NCBI GenBank assembly: GCA_023053685.1 | Contig: JALIGW010000040.1 | Location: 965,501 to 1,029,500, forward strand | Source: Diadophis punctatus similis | Lineage: Eukaryota > Chordata > Lepidosauria > Squamata > Dipsadidae | Direction: 5' to 3' | DNA: 64,000 nt | Shown here: positions 12,048 through 23,516 of the stretch, piece after piece | Position numbering within the stretch: the first letter of the stretch is position 1 | Layout of the letters: the number at the start of each line of letters is the position of its first letter | The notes under the pieces: model-generated | What the model was told of the DNA's origin: nothing | The model's database searches: none | Seen by the model: only the letters and a program-made list of their open reading frames with translations | Translations under genes and position numbers: made by a program

Positions 12048-12055
12048 TATTAAAA
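12048..12055. other. Target-site duplication, left side of E1
   Basis: TATTAAAA occurs here and directly after E1 at 16754-16761. The same 8 bp occur once, unfilled, at 21328-21335, 25904-25911 and 37956-37963. Confidence 0.9.
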
Positions 12056-12191
12056 TAAGGTGACCAGATTTTAACATTGGTAAAGAGGGACACCATTGAC
12101 CGGGTGTGGGTGGGTTCCTGATTAAAAATTTGGTCTATATGGAGCAACAAAAATTTTCATAGAACGCAAAAATAGTATTGTAATATATTTC

Positions 12192-13055
<864 letters not shown>

Positions 13056-13466
13056 ACCACCTAATCCTTGACATACAATAGCTCATTTAGTGACCGTTCA
13101 AAGTTACAATGGCACTGAAAAAATGACTTGTGGCCATTTTTCATACGTATGATTGTTGCAGTATCCCCATGATCACAGGATTAAAATTCAGACGCTTGGC
13201 AACTGACTCATATTTATAACAGTTGCAGTATTCCTGGGTCATGTGATCACCTTTTGTGACCTTCTACAAGCAAAGTCAATGAGGAAGCCAGATTCACTTA
13301 ACGTGTGACTACCGTATTTTTCGGAGTATAGGACGCACCGGAATATAGGACGCACCTAGATTTTAGAGGAGGAAAACAAGGAAAAAAGTATTCTGAACCA
13401 AATGGTGTAGTAATATATTATTTAATAAAATACCAGTGTAGCAGAATACTTTTTACAACCATGTAA

Positions 13467-13646
13467 ACTTTTTACAACCATGTACACTTTTTACAAACTT
13501 CAAACTTGACAGCTTTAAGCCTTGTGGACTTCAACTCCCAGAATTCCTCCTCCAGTCATGCTAGCTCAGGAATGGGAGTTGAAGTCCACAAGGCTTAAAG
13601 CTGTCAAGTTTGAAGTTTGTAAAAAGTGTACATGGTTGTAAAAAGT
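13467..13646. repeat. Giant perfect hairpin A (74-bp arms) in T1
   Basis: The arms at 13467-13540 and 13573-13646 are exact complements, separated by a 32-nt loop (GAATTCCTCC...GCTCAGGAA). The inner stem is the core common to squamate hAT hairpins (GTGGACTTCAACTCCCA); the outer stem adds TTTTTACAACCATGTACAC. Confidence 0.93.
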
Positions 13647-13749
13647 CTTGCCAAGTTTGAAGACCCTTGCACCCCTAACCCAGGGGTCTTCAAACTTGAC
13701 AGCTTTAAGACTTGTGGACTTCAACTCCAATTCCTGAGCTAGTATGACT

Positions 13750-13959
13750 GGAGGAGGAATTCTGGGAGTTGAAGTCCACAAGTTTGAAGACCCTTGCACC
13801 CCCTTGGCAAGTTTAAGACTTGTGGACTTCAACTCCCAGAATTCCTCCTCCAGTCATACTAGCTCAGGAATGGGAGTTGAAGTCCACAAGTCTTAAACTT
13901 GCCAAGGGGGTGCAAGGGTCTTCAAACTTGTGGACTTCAACTCCCAGAATTCCTCCTCC
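13750..13959. repeat. Giant perfect hairpin B (89-bp arms) in T1
   Basis: The arms at 13750-13838 and 13871-13959 are exact complements around a loop that differs from that of hairpin A by one base. The stem contains GTCCACAAGTTTGAAGACCC and CCCTTGGCAAGTTTAAGACT. A further partial copy of the same motifs at about 13681-13745 makes this a cluster of at least three related palindromes. Confidence 0.93.
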
Positions 13960-14146
13960 ACTTGGCAACCTTAAAAAAAACCCTTAAAAAAAACCCTTTA
14001 AAAAAGTTCTAACCTGTCGGCTTTCTTCGGACAGCAGCAGCGGCTCCTCAGGTGCCTCGGGAGCAGGCTTCAAGCGGTGGTGGGGGTTTTGGGCTGTAGC
14101 GGAGGTGGCGGCTCACTTCGGGTAGTGGCAGGGACACCGGCTGGGG

Positions 14147-14300
14147 CAGCGGGGACAGCGGAAACGGCGGCGGTGGGACAGCGGGGACAGCAGAAACGGC
14201 GGCGGTGGGACAGCGGGGACAGCAGAAACGGCGGCGGTGGGACAGCGGGGACAGCAGAAACGGCGGCGGTGGGACAGCGGGGACAGCAGAAACGGTGGCG
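14147..14300. repeat. Short form of the 32-bp minisatellite (about 5 units) in T1
   Basis: The same unit as at 1-6870, but only about five nearly perfect units. The flanks on the right side (GGTGGCGGCGGGCGGCGGTG and the GGCAAGTAGTGG stretch) match those of the expanded array, proving that the loci are paralogous. Confidence 0.92.
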
Positions 14301-14680
14301 GCGGGCGGCGGTGGCAAGTAGTGGTGGTGGCGGCGGCAGCAGCGGCAAGCAACAGCGGGGATGGGGGAGGCAAGCAGCAGGGGGGAAGCGGCGGTGGCGG
14401 CAGTGGCAGCGGCGGGGACCACGGAGGCCGAAAACCTCCGAAGGGTGGGGGCTGGTGGGTGGGTAGGGCTACATTCGATGTATAAGACGCACCCAAATTT
14501 TCACCCTCTTTTTGGGGGTAAAAAGGTGCGTCCTATACTCCGAAAAATACGGTAACTTAGCAACTGCAGTGCTTCACTTAACAACTGTGGCATCAAAAGT
14601 CGTAACATGGTGCAAAACTCACTTAACAACTATCTCACTTAGCAAAAGAAATTTTGGGTTCAATAGTGGTTGTAAGTTAA

Positions 14681-14915
14681 TAGCAATAGCAATAGCACTT
14701 TTCTTATATACTGCTTCATAGTGCTTTACAGCCCTCTCTAAGCGGTTTACAGAGTTCAGCATATTGCCCCCAACAATCTGGGTCCTCATTTTACCGACCT
14801 CGGAAGGATGGAAGGCTGAGTCAACCTTGAGCCTAGTGAGATTTGAACAGCTGAACTGTTGAACTAGCAGTCAGCCTGCAATGGCTGCATTTAACCACTG
14901 CACCACTTCAGCTCT
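14681..14915 (-). mobile_element. tRNA-derived SINE, copy 1
   Basis: Same SINE as at 7248-7482. On the minus strand the A box lies at about 14895-14905 and the B box at about 14838-14848. Confidence 0.8.
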
Positions 14916-14933
14916 TAATAAGGACTACCTGTA

Positions 14934-16500
14934 TATGTTAACCTGACAGTAGGTGATTATAAAAATTTCCATTAACAATGGTATGAAATAATATGCTCAA
15001 ATTTGTATGTAACTGTCCAATTGCAGGTTGGATGTGTTATTTTTGTTCACTTTTTTAGAACTCTGTGCAAAACATAAACTTGCATTAAAAAATTGAACAA
15101 ATGCACTTATGAAAACAACCCCCCCCCATCGAACTATAATACTTTCATTGATTAAACAATGTTTCAGTTACACCACATTATGGATGGCTTTCTCACACTG
15201 TGATAACTTTCATTTACAAAGCACAGGCGCACAACATGCTAACCACATGGCACTTCACATTTTGATTGCTATAATGTTCTTGTGTTATGGAGCTGCCCTT
15301 GCATTTAGTCTGGAGGCCAAAGCTGGTGCAGAATGGCGCACCTGGCAGTGCTCATGTGATACTATTGCTGAAGCATCAGCAGCACCAATGGATAATTAGC
15401 TGTTGAACTAAATACAAGGTTTCCTTGGCAATACATGGCTTAAACTGGACTTCCCAGTGTACAAGTATTACCTTTCTTGTTATAGGCTGGGTCAGTGCTG
15501 GGAAAGAACCTTGTCGCTGGACCAAGAACCACATTGTACATTCTTGTGGCTTGTCATAGAATTTCTCAATGGTGCACTCTTTCCTGAAATTCCTGAGCTG
15601 ATTATAATTACATCTTTAAAGGCACCTTTCTTCTCTCATTTTCCTTGTGAAAATGCTGTTTTAAATTGTTCAAATAATGTTTTTGTTTTATGTTTAATTT
15701 CCTCTTTTTAAAATTGAAATTAACGATTATTTTAATCTGTTTATTATACTATTTGCATTTTGCATTTCTTGTTTTCTTTTTATGTTACATTGTTCTAATT
15801 GTTCATTATAGTTTCAATACAATTATATTTATATAGTATTAATTAAAGCTATGAACAGTCTATTGTGTAGATAATTTGGTAATCAGTTATAGAGAAAAAA
15901 GGAAAGATACACCCTATATTAATTACAATTTACAATATCACAAGCATAAATTTTGTTTTTCAGATATAACTAAGACATATTTTTCAGACATAATATTAAA
16001 GGAAAAAACTGCAGCAATGGAAAAAGAGTACATGTTCACAAAAGAAGTCTGACAAAATTTAAATAAAAATTCTTATACACACAATATATCACACAATACA
16101 GCAAATAAAATCACTTATAGCATGGCTTCTCCCTAACAGTTAGGCAGCAAATTTTACAGTCTTTCCAAGTTTCCATATTATATGTAGCAAGAATTTTGCC
16201 TGCCTGGGTGTTTGTTTTCAATGTATTCTCCTGGATTTTTTAAAAAAATTAATAACCCGTTCTATTTAATAATAATAATTTACTACATACACTCAATAAG
16301 ATCACCCAGACGTTGCAAAATACAGCCGATACTCCAATTCTAGGAGTCACTTCCTGGTTCCTTTGTACACGTGTCTCTCTTCAGCCAATGGCAAAGCAGC
16401 CTGGAATAGAAGGGCTAGATTCTGCGGTTCACATCTATTTCTGTAAAAAGTGAAGCGAGCGCCTCAAAAAGAGCCGATTTTTGGAAAGAATGCCCTAGCT
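14934..16500. other. AT-rich right body of E1, no gene recognised
   Basis: Counterpart of 7503-9069. A 96-codon plus-strand frame at 15109-15399 is unrecognised. It lacks the extra CT found near 8271 in E0, so the next downstream frame ends earlier than in E0. Confidence 0.5.
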
Positions 16501-16635
16501 CAGGGGTAGGCAAAGTTGGCTCTTCTATGACTCGTGGACTTCAACTCCCAGACTTTCTGAGCCAATCATGCTAGCTCAGGAATTCTGGGAGTTGAAGTCC
16601 ACGAGTCATAGAAGAGCCAACTTTGCCTACCCCTG
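16501..16635. mobile_element. 135-bp hAT hairpin MITE, copy 1
   Basis: Same hairpin as at 9070-9204, with the CCCTAGCT duplication at 16493-16500 and 16636-16643. Confidence 0.85.
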
Positions 16636-18587
16636 CCCTAGCTTGTCTGCATTCTTTCAAAAAATCGGGACTTTTTAGAGGACGGGCGGGACGCGGGACA
16701 AAGCATTAAAAAGCGGGTGTGTCCCGCCAAAATCGGGACGTCTGGTCACCTTATATTAAAACCTTATTAATATTAATAGGGCGACAGGAGGCACGCTTGC
16801 TGCAACACAGGAACAGAAAAAGAAATCCTGTTTCAAAAGCCTTAAACCAAGTTAAGGCCTATTATGGCCTATTAACAGGCTCCTTAAGGGGAGCATAGAG
16901 TGGTGGTGCTTTTCCTGCCGTTCTGCACTGCGGGGCTTCGCTTCTCGGCCTCCGCGATCCTGGGTGAAAGCAGGGGGGGAATGAGCGATTGTCATCGGGT
17001 TGCCCTCCCTGTTTTGTTTTTCGCGCGGCATCAAACACACAGCGATTACATAGGACGGGATAGCCCAGCTGCTGGTCGGAACTACCGATTCGCCGGCAAC
17101 AGTCCTGCTGCATCTTTCTTGGAAGATGTGAGAACTTTCGTGATACGCTTTCTATTGTGTACTTGCATAAAAGGCGAGTTCTCGTAGACCGTTTGTTGTT
17201 GTTTTTTTAACAGTGAGCCAAATTTTTACCTTTTGAAGAAATGACCTTGGATTTTCATTATAGTATTGAAGCTATCGTACGCCTTTTTCACTCGGTTAAA
17301 CTCTTTTGAAACTGGATTCCTTCTTCTGTGCCTGTGTTACAGCCCCTGGGCCTCCTGTTGCACTATTAATGTCAATAAGTGTTTAATAACAAAGATACAG
17401 AATAATAAACTCAAAATCCCATTAAAAAGGGTTGGGGTTTTTTTGTGGCTGCTATTCCTTTTTGGACCACAGGATGACAAGGTTTTCCGTTCCCCAGGGG
17501 CTGCAGAACAGGCACGCGCGAATCCTTTTTCAAAAGCCTTAAACCGAGTTAAAAACGCCTACGATAGCTTCAACAGATGCAGAATAATCCTCTTAAAATG
17601 CCATTGAAAAGGGTTTTTTTAAGACATTTGAAGCAGGATTTTTTTCTGTTCCTGTGTTGCAGCAAATAGACCTCCAGTTGCCCTATTAATGTTAATAAGG
17701 TGTTATTAATAAACAACAAACTTGAAATGCCATTTAAAAAGTTTCTTTTGGTGTCTGCGATACCTGCTTGGACCACAGGAGGGCACTATCCCTTAGCGTC
17801 GAAGCTATCGTACACCTTTTTAACTCGGTTTAAGTCGGTTTTGAAGTGGGATTCTTTCTTCTCTCCCTGTGTTGCGGCCCTTGGGCTTCCTGTTGCCGTA
17901 TTAATGTTAATAATGAGACGTTTAACGATAATGATACAGAATAATAAATTTACAATCCCACCGTGACCAGGTCGCTGCGAAAGGAAGTTGGGGGGGGGAA
18001 GACTTAGAAGAAAGTACAGGAAGTCAGCCATGATGGGAAGGTCGGTTTTCAAAAGAACTGGGGGACGGCAACTGAAAACGGACAGGAAGTCGGGCGTGCT
18101 TGGAAGGTCGCTGTGAAAGGAAGTTGTGGTGGGATGCCAGGAGAAGGGCACAACGGAAGTCGGCCATACTGGGAAGGTCGCTCAAAGAAGCACTGGCACA
18201 TAAATCGGCAGCCATGCGGAGAAGGGCAACGGGAGCGGATCGTCCCCTTAAGAGGAGCGTAGGGGCGGTGCTTTTCCTGCCGCTCTGCACTTCGGGGATT
18301 TTTTTGGCTGCTGCACCTGCTTGGACCACACGATGGCACAATTTTCTGTCCCTTAGCAATAGCACTGAAGCCATCATAGGCCTTTTTGAATCGGTTTAAC
18401 TCTTTTGAAGCAGGATTCCTTCTGTGCCTGTGTTGCAGCCCCTGGGCCTCCTGTTGCCCCATGAATGTTAATAATAAGGCGTTTAATAGTGAAGACACAG
18501 AATAATAAACTTAAAATCCGTCTAAAGGGTTTTTTCTTCTTTTTGTGTCTGCGTGGCACAGTTTTCTGTCCCTTAGCAATAGCATTG

Positions 18588-18939
18588 AGTAAAATCCTAC
18601 ACCTAGCTAAGAAAAACCAAAGATACGCATATAAACTGGGTGAAACCACACTCAATAGCAGCGACTGCGAGAGGGATCTAGGAGTCTTGGTGGACAACTA
18701 ACTACATATAAGCTGGCAATGTGCAGCGGCAACCAAAAAAGCCAATGCAATCCTGAGTTGCATTAACAGAGGGATACAATCTAGAACTAGGGAGGTACTG
18801 TAAAGCCTTAGTTAGACCACAACTAGAGTACTGCACCCAGTTCTGGTCACCACACTATAAAAAAGACATTGAAGCTCTAGAGAAAGTGCAGAGAAGAGCA
18901 ACCAGGATGATAAGGGGACTGGACACTAAAACATACGAA
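18588..18939 (+). mobile_element. CR1 fragment truncated at a duplication junction
   Basis: Identical start to the CR1 at 11157. It stops within the codons after RMIRGL, at ACATACGAA, where filler sequence begins. It reads GACACTAAAAC where the full copies read GAAACTAAAAC. Confidence 0.9.
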
Positions 18940-19003
18940 TCAAAAAAATCAAAAAATCAAAAAATCAAAAAATCAAAAAATAATATAAAAATATAAAAAT
19001 ATA
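18940..19003. repeat. Filler microsatellite at the 1283-bp duplication junction
   Basis: TCAAAAAA repeated about five times, then TAATATAAAAATATAAAAAT. It joins the broken CR1 to a satellite monomer starting ATGCCATTAAAAAGGC. The H2 second alpha unit has the same number of repeats; the H3 alpha unit has one more. Confidence 0.85.
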
Positions 19004-19870
19004 AATGCCATTAAAAAGGCTTTTTTTCTTTTTGTGGCTGCTATACCTGCTTGGACCACAGGAGGGCACTATCCCTTAGCGTCGAAGCTATCGTACACCT
19101 TTTTACCTCGGTTTAAGTCGGTTTTGAAGTGGGATTCTTTCTTCTCTCCCTGTGTTGAGGCCCTTGGGCTTCCTGTTGCCGTATTAATGTTAATAATGAG
19201 ACGTTTAACGATAATGATACAGAATAATAAATTTACAATCCCACCGTGACCAGGTCGCTGCGAAAGGAAGTTGGGGGGGGGAAGACTTAGAAGAAAGTAC
19301 AGGAAGTCAGCCATGATGGGAAGGTCGGTTTTCAAAAGAACTGGGGGACGGCAACTGAAAACGGACAGGAAGTCGGGCGTGCTTGGAAGGTCGCTGTGAA
19401 AGGAAGTTGTGGTGGGATGCCAGGAGAAGGGCACAACGGAAGTCGGCCATACTGGGAAGGTCGCTCAAAGAAGCACTGGCACATAAATCGGCAGCCATGC
19501 GGAGAAGGGCAACGGGAGCGGATCGTCCCCTTAAGAGGAGCGTAGGGGCGGTGCTTTTCCTGCCGCTCTGCACTTCGGGGATTTTTTTGGCTGCTGCACC
19601 TGCTTGGACCACACGATGGCACAATTTTCTGTCCCTTAGCAATAGCACTGAAGCCATCATAGGCCTTTTTGAATCAGTTTAACTCTTTTGAAGCAGGATT
19701 CCTTCTGTGCCTGTGTTGCAGCCCCTGGGCCTCCTGTTGCCCCATGAATGTTAATAATAAGGCGTTTAATAGTGAAGACACAGAATAATAAACTTAAAAT
19801 CCGTCTAAAGGGTTTTTTCTTCTTTTTGTGTCTGCGTGGCACAGTTTTCTGTCCCTTAGCAATAGCATTG

Positions 19871-20633
19871 AGTAAAATCCTACACCTAGCTAAGAAAAAC
19901 CAAAGATACGCATATAAACTGGGTGAAACCACACTCAATAGCAGCGACTGCGAGAGGGATCTAGTAGTCTTGGTGGACAACTAACTACATATAAGCTGGC
20001 AATGTGCAGCGGCAACCAAAAAAGCCAATGCAATCCTGAGTTGCATTAACAGAGGGATACAATCTAGAACTAGGGAGGTACTGTAAAGCCTTAGTTAGAC
20101 CACAACTAGAGTACTGCACCCAGTTCTGGTCACCACACTATAAAAAAGACATTGAAGCTCTAGAGAAAGTGCAGAGAAGAGCAACCAGGATGATAAGGGG
20201 ACTGGAAACTAAAACATACGAAGAACGGTTGGGGGAACTGAGCTTGGCCAGTCTGGCGAAGAGAAGGACTAGGGGTGACATGATAACAGTGTTCCAATAC
20301 TTGAGGGGCTGCCACAGAGAGGAGGGGATTAGGCTGTTTTCCAAGGCACAAGAAGGCCAGACAAGGAATAATGGATGGAAACTGACCAGAGAGAGATTCA
20401 ACCTGGAAATGAGGAGGAACTTTCTGACAGTGAGAGCAATCGACCGGTGGAACAGCTTGCCTGCGGAGGTTGTGAGAGCTCCAACACTTGAGACTTTCAA
20501 AAGGAAATTGGACTGCCATTTATCCGAAATAGTGTAGGGACTCCTGCTTAAGTGGGGGGGGGGGCGAGGTTGGGTGGTGGTGGTTGGACTACAAGGTCCC
20601 TTCCAACTCTAATAATAATGTAATCTAATGTAA
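19871..20633 (+). mobile_element. CR1 LINE 3' fragment, first alpha unit
   Basis: Full-length counterpart of 11157-11918. It has LVVLVDN in place of LGVLVDN and ends its open frame in LSEIV instead of LSKMV. Confidence 0.9.
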
Positions 20634-20664
20634 AAAGGCCTATAATGGCCTCAATGTTATGGAT

Positions 20665-21222
20665 CCGTGGTGGCGAACCTATGGCACGCGTGCCAGAGCT
20701 GGCACGCGGAGCCATAGAAGCCGGCACGCGAGGGTTCCCACCGGCAAACCGGAAGTGCGAAAAAACGCACTTCCGGTTTGCCGGTGTGCTGTTTTTTGCA
20801 CTCCGGAGGGTTCAGGGAAGCTCCCTGAAGCTCCGGAATGCAAAAAACTACAAAACGGACAAACCGGAAGTGCACTTTTTCGCACTTCCGGTTTGTCCGT
20901 TTTGTAGTTTTTTGCATTCCGGAGCTTCAGGGAGCTTCCCTGAACCCTCCGGAGTGCAAAAAACAGCATACCGGCAAACCGGAAGTGCGTTTTTTCGCAC
21001 TTCCGGTTTGCCGGTTTCATCGTTCCAGGCTCCGTTTCGTCGTTCCAGGCTCCGGTAAGTGGGCCTGTGCGGGGGTGGGGGTGTGTGCGCATGCGCAGGG
21101 GGCAGCGGGGGGGGTGTTGTGCGCATGCGTGGGGGGGAGGGAATGGGTGTTGGCACGCGAGCGCGCGCGAGCGCGCCCCCCCCTTTTTCGGCACGCGAGC
21201 CGAAAAAGGTTCGCCACCACTG
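20665..21222. mobile_element. hAT-type MITE, copy 1 (558 bp)
   Basis: The ends are CCGTGGTGGCGAACCT and, as complement of the right end, CAGTGGTGGCGAACCT: 16-bp TIRs with one mismatch. The 8-bp duplication TTATGGAT lies at 20657-20664 and 21223-21230. The unfilled site TCAATGTTATGGATAGAAAA is present at about 11939-11958. The interior is a long palindrome built of CCGGCAAACCGGAAGTGCG units, then a GT-rich part with GTGCGCATGCG. No transposase. Confidence 0.93.
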
Positions 21223-23164
21223 TTATGGATAGAAAACTGCCATCCTGTGGTCAAAGCAGGCATTGCAGCCACAAAAAGAAACCAACCTTTTAAATGGGAT
21301 TTTAAGGTTATTATCGTGTATCTTTATTATTAAAACCTTATTAATATTAATAGGGCGACAGGAGGCACGCTTGCTGCAACACAGGAACAGAAAAAGAAAT
21401 CCTGTTTCAAAAGCCTTAAACCAAGTTAAGGCCTATTATGGCCTATTAACAGGCTCCTTAAGGGGAGCATAGAGTGGTGGTGCTTTTCCTGCCGTTCTGC
21501 ACTGCGGGGCTTCGCTTCTCGGCCTCCGCGATCCTGGGTGAAAGCAGGGGGGGAATGAGCGATTGTCATCGGGTTGCCCTCCCTGTTTTGTTTTTCGCGC
21601 GGCATCAAACACACAGCGATTACATAGGACGGGATAGCCCAGCTGCTGGTCGGAACTACCGATTCGCCGGCAACAGTCCTGTTGCGTCTTATCTTTCTTG
21701 GAAGATGTGAGAACTTTCGTGATACGCTTTCTATTGTGTACTTGCATAAAAGGCGAGTTCTCGTAGACCGTTTGTTGTTGTTGTTTTAACAGTGAGCCAA
21801 ATTTTTACCTTTTGAAGAAATGACCTTGGATTTTCATTATAGTATTGAAGCTATCGTACGCCTTTTTCACTCGGTTAAACTCTTTTGAAACTGGATTCCT
21901 TCTTCTGTGCCTGTGTTACAGCCCCTGGGCCTCCTGTTGCACTATTAATGTCAATAAGTGTTTAATAACAAAGATACAGAATAATAAACTCAAAATCCCA
22001 TTAAAAAGGGTTGGGGTTTTTTTGTGGCTGCTATTCCTTTTTGGACCACAGGATGACAAGGTTTTCCGTTCCCCAGGGGCTGCAGAACAGGCACGCGCGA
22101 ATCCTTTTTCAAAAGCCTTAAACCGAGTTAAAAACGCCTACGATAGCTTCAACAGATGCAGAATAATCCTCTTAAAATGCCATTGAAAAGGGTTTTTTTA
22201 AGACATTTGAAGCAGGATTTTTTTCTGTTCCTGTGTTGCAGCAAATAGACCTCCAGTTGCCCTATTAATGTTAATAAGGTGTTATTAATAAACAACAAAC
22301 TTGAAATGCCATTTAAAAAGTTTCTTTTGGTGTCTGCGATACCTGCTTGGACCACAGGAGGGCACTATCCCTTAGCGTCGAAGCTATCGTACACCTTTTT
22401 AACTCGGTTTAAGTCGGTTTTGAAGTGGGATTCTTTCTTCTCTCCCTGTGTTGCGGCCCTTGGGCTTCCTGTTGCCGTATTAATGTTAATAATGAGACGT
22501 TTAACGATAATGATACAGAATAATAAATTTACAATCCCACCGTGACCAGGTCGCTGCGAAAGGAAGTTGGGGGGGAAGACTTAGAAGAAAGTACAGGAAG
22601 TCAGCCATGATGGGAAGGTCGGTTTTCAAAAGAACTGGGGGACGGCAACTGAAAACGGACAGGAAGTCGGGCGTGCTTGGAAGGTCGCTGTGAAAGGAAG
22701 TTGTGGTGGGATGCCAGGAGAAGGGCACAACGGAAGTCGGCCATACTGGGAAGGTCGCTCAAAGAAGCACTGGCACATAAATCGGCAGCCATGCGGAGAA
22801 GGGCAACGGGAGCGGATCGTCCCCTTAAGAGGAGCGTAGGGGCGGTGCTTTTCCTGCCGCTCTGCACTTCGGGGATTTTTTTGGCTGCTGCACCTGCTTG
22901 GACCACACGATGGCACAATTTTCTGTCCCTTAGCAATAGCACTGAAGCCATCATAGGCCTTTTTGAATCGGTTTAACTCTTTTGAAGCAGGATTCCTTCT
23001 GTGCCTGTGTTGCAGCCCCTGGGCCTCCTGTTGCCCCATGAATGTTAATAATAAGGCGTTTAATAGTGAAGACACAGAATAATAAACTTAAAATCCGTCT
23101 AAAGGGTTTTTTCTTCTTTTTGTGTCTGCGTGGCACAGTTTTCTGTCCCTTAGCAATAGCATTG

Positions 23165-23516
23165 AGTAAAATCCTACACCTAGCTAAGAAAAACCAAAGA
23201 TACGCATATAAACTGGGTGAAACCACACTCAATAGCAGCGACTGCGAGAGGGATCTAGGAGTCTTGGTGGACAACTAACTACATATAAGCTGGCAATGTG
23301 CAGCGGCAACCAAAAAAGCCAATGCAATCCTGAGTTGCATTAACAGAGGGATACAATCTAGAACTAGGGAGGTACTGTAAAGCCTTAGTTAGACCACAAC
23401 TAGAGTACTGCACCCAGTTCTGGTCACCACACTATAAAAAAGACATTGAAGCTCTAGAGAAAGTGCAGAGAAGAGCAACCAGGATGATAAGGGGACTGGA
23501 CACTAAAACATACGAA
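23165..23516 (+). mobile_element. CR1 fragment truncated at a duplication junction, second alpha unit
   Basis: Same break at ACATACGAA followed by the TCAAAAAA filler (23517-23580) as in the first alpha unit. Confidence 0.88.

Larger units (their letters stand above)
9323..12055. repeat. Satellite block H1 (beta type)
   Basis: This is the region between E0 and E1. It is made of diverged copies of a ~220-230 bp monomer with recurring phrases: CCTGTGTTGCAGCCCCTGGG, CTATTAATGTTAATAA, ACAGAATAATAAACTTAAAA, TGCTTGGACCACAGGA and CTGTCCCTTAGCAATAGCA. Those phrases are on the plus strand from about 9835 to 11156. The two edges (about 9323-9445 and 11919-12055) carry the monomer on the opposite strand; together they make one monomer split by E. 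A G-rich part (about 10530-10800) has repeats of GGAAGGTCGCT. Sequence at about 9450-9505 recurs at about 10815-10870. No gene was recognised. Confidence 0.8.
13312..14552. mobile_element. TA-flanked MITE 'T', copy T1 (complete, 1241 bp)
   Basis: The 28-bp termini are exact inverted repeats beginning CCGTATTTTTCGGAGTATAG. TA lies on both sides (13310-13311 and 14553-14554), the target duplication of Tc1/mariner-type elements. Removing T and one TA restores GTGACTAACTTAGCAACTGC, the expected MITE sequence. The left half holds two very large hairpins, the right half the GC minisatellite. No transposase is present. Confidence 0.85.
13056..14933. mobile_element. Squamate MITE split by two later insertions (copy 1)
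   Basis: The left part (about 13056-13311) and right part (14553-14680, 14916-14933) join into one element with phrases such as CATTTAGTGACCGTTCAAAG, GGTCATGTGATCACCTTTTG, CACTTAACAACT and GGACTACCTG. The left end is roughly the complement of the right end. Ends are approximate. From memory this repeat is abundant in squamate genomes; I do not assign its superfamily. Confidence 0.65.
16754..21327. repeat. Satellite block H2, first alpha-type unit (4574 bp)
   Basis: The left part matches H1 up to inside the CR1. The CR1 then breaks off at 18939, an AT-rich filler follows, and about 1.2 kb of H is repeated (17786 and 19069 mark the same point, 1283 bp apart) before a full CR1 fragment. A hAT MITE then follows. 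The unit ends at an unfilled TATTAAAA site, so the reverse-strand monomer is continuous here apart from the MITE. Confidence 0.85.

Noticed and set aside
9322..12056. Reading the H block as the transposon, with the TAAGGTGACC ends as its termini
   Set aside because: The repeats face outward from H and inward to E, and the empty TATTAAAA site is intact satellite, so E is the inserted segment.
15109..15399. 96-codon frame conserved in all E copies
   Set aside because: Copies are near-identical by recent duplication, the 5' part is altered by indels in A and C runs, and no family is recognised.
20645..21293. Several overlapping frames of 80-200 codons over the hAT MITE
   Set aside because: They translate the palindrome on both strands alike and exist only where the MITE is inserted.
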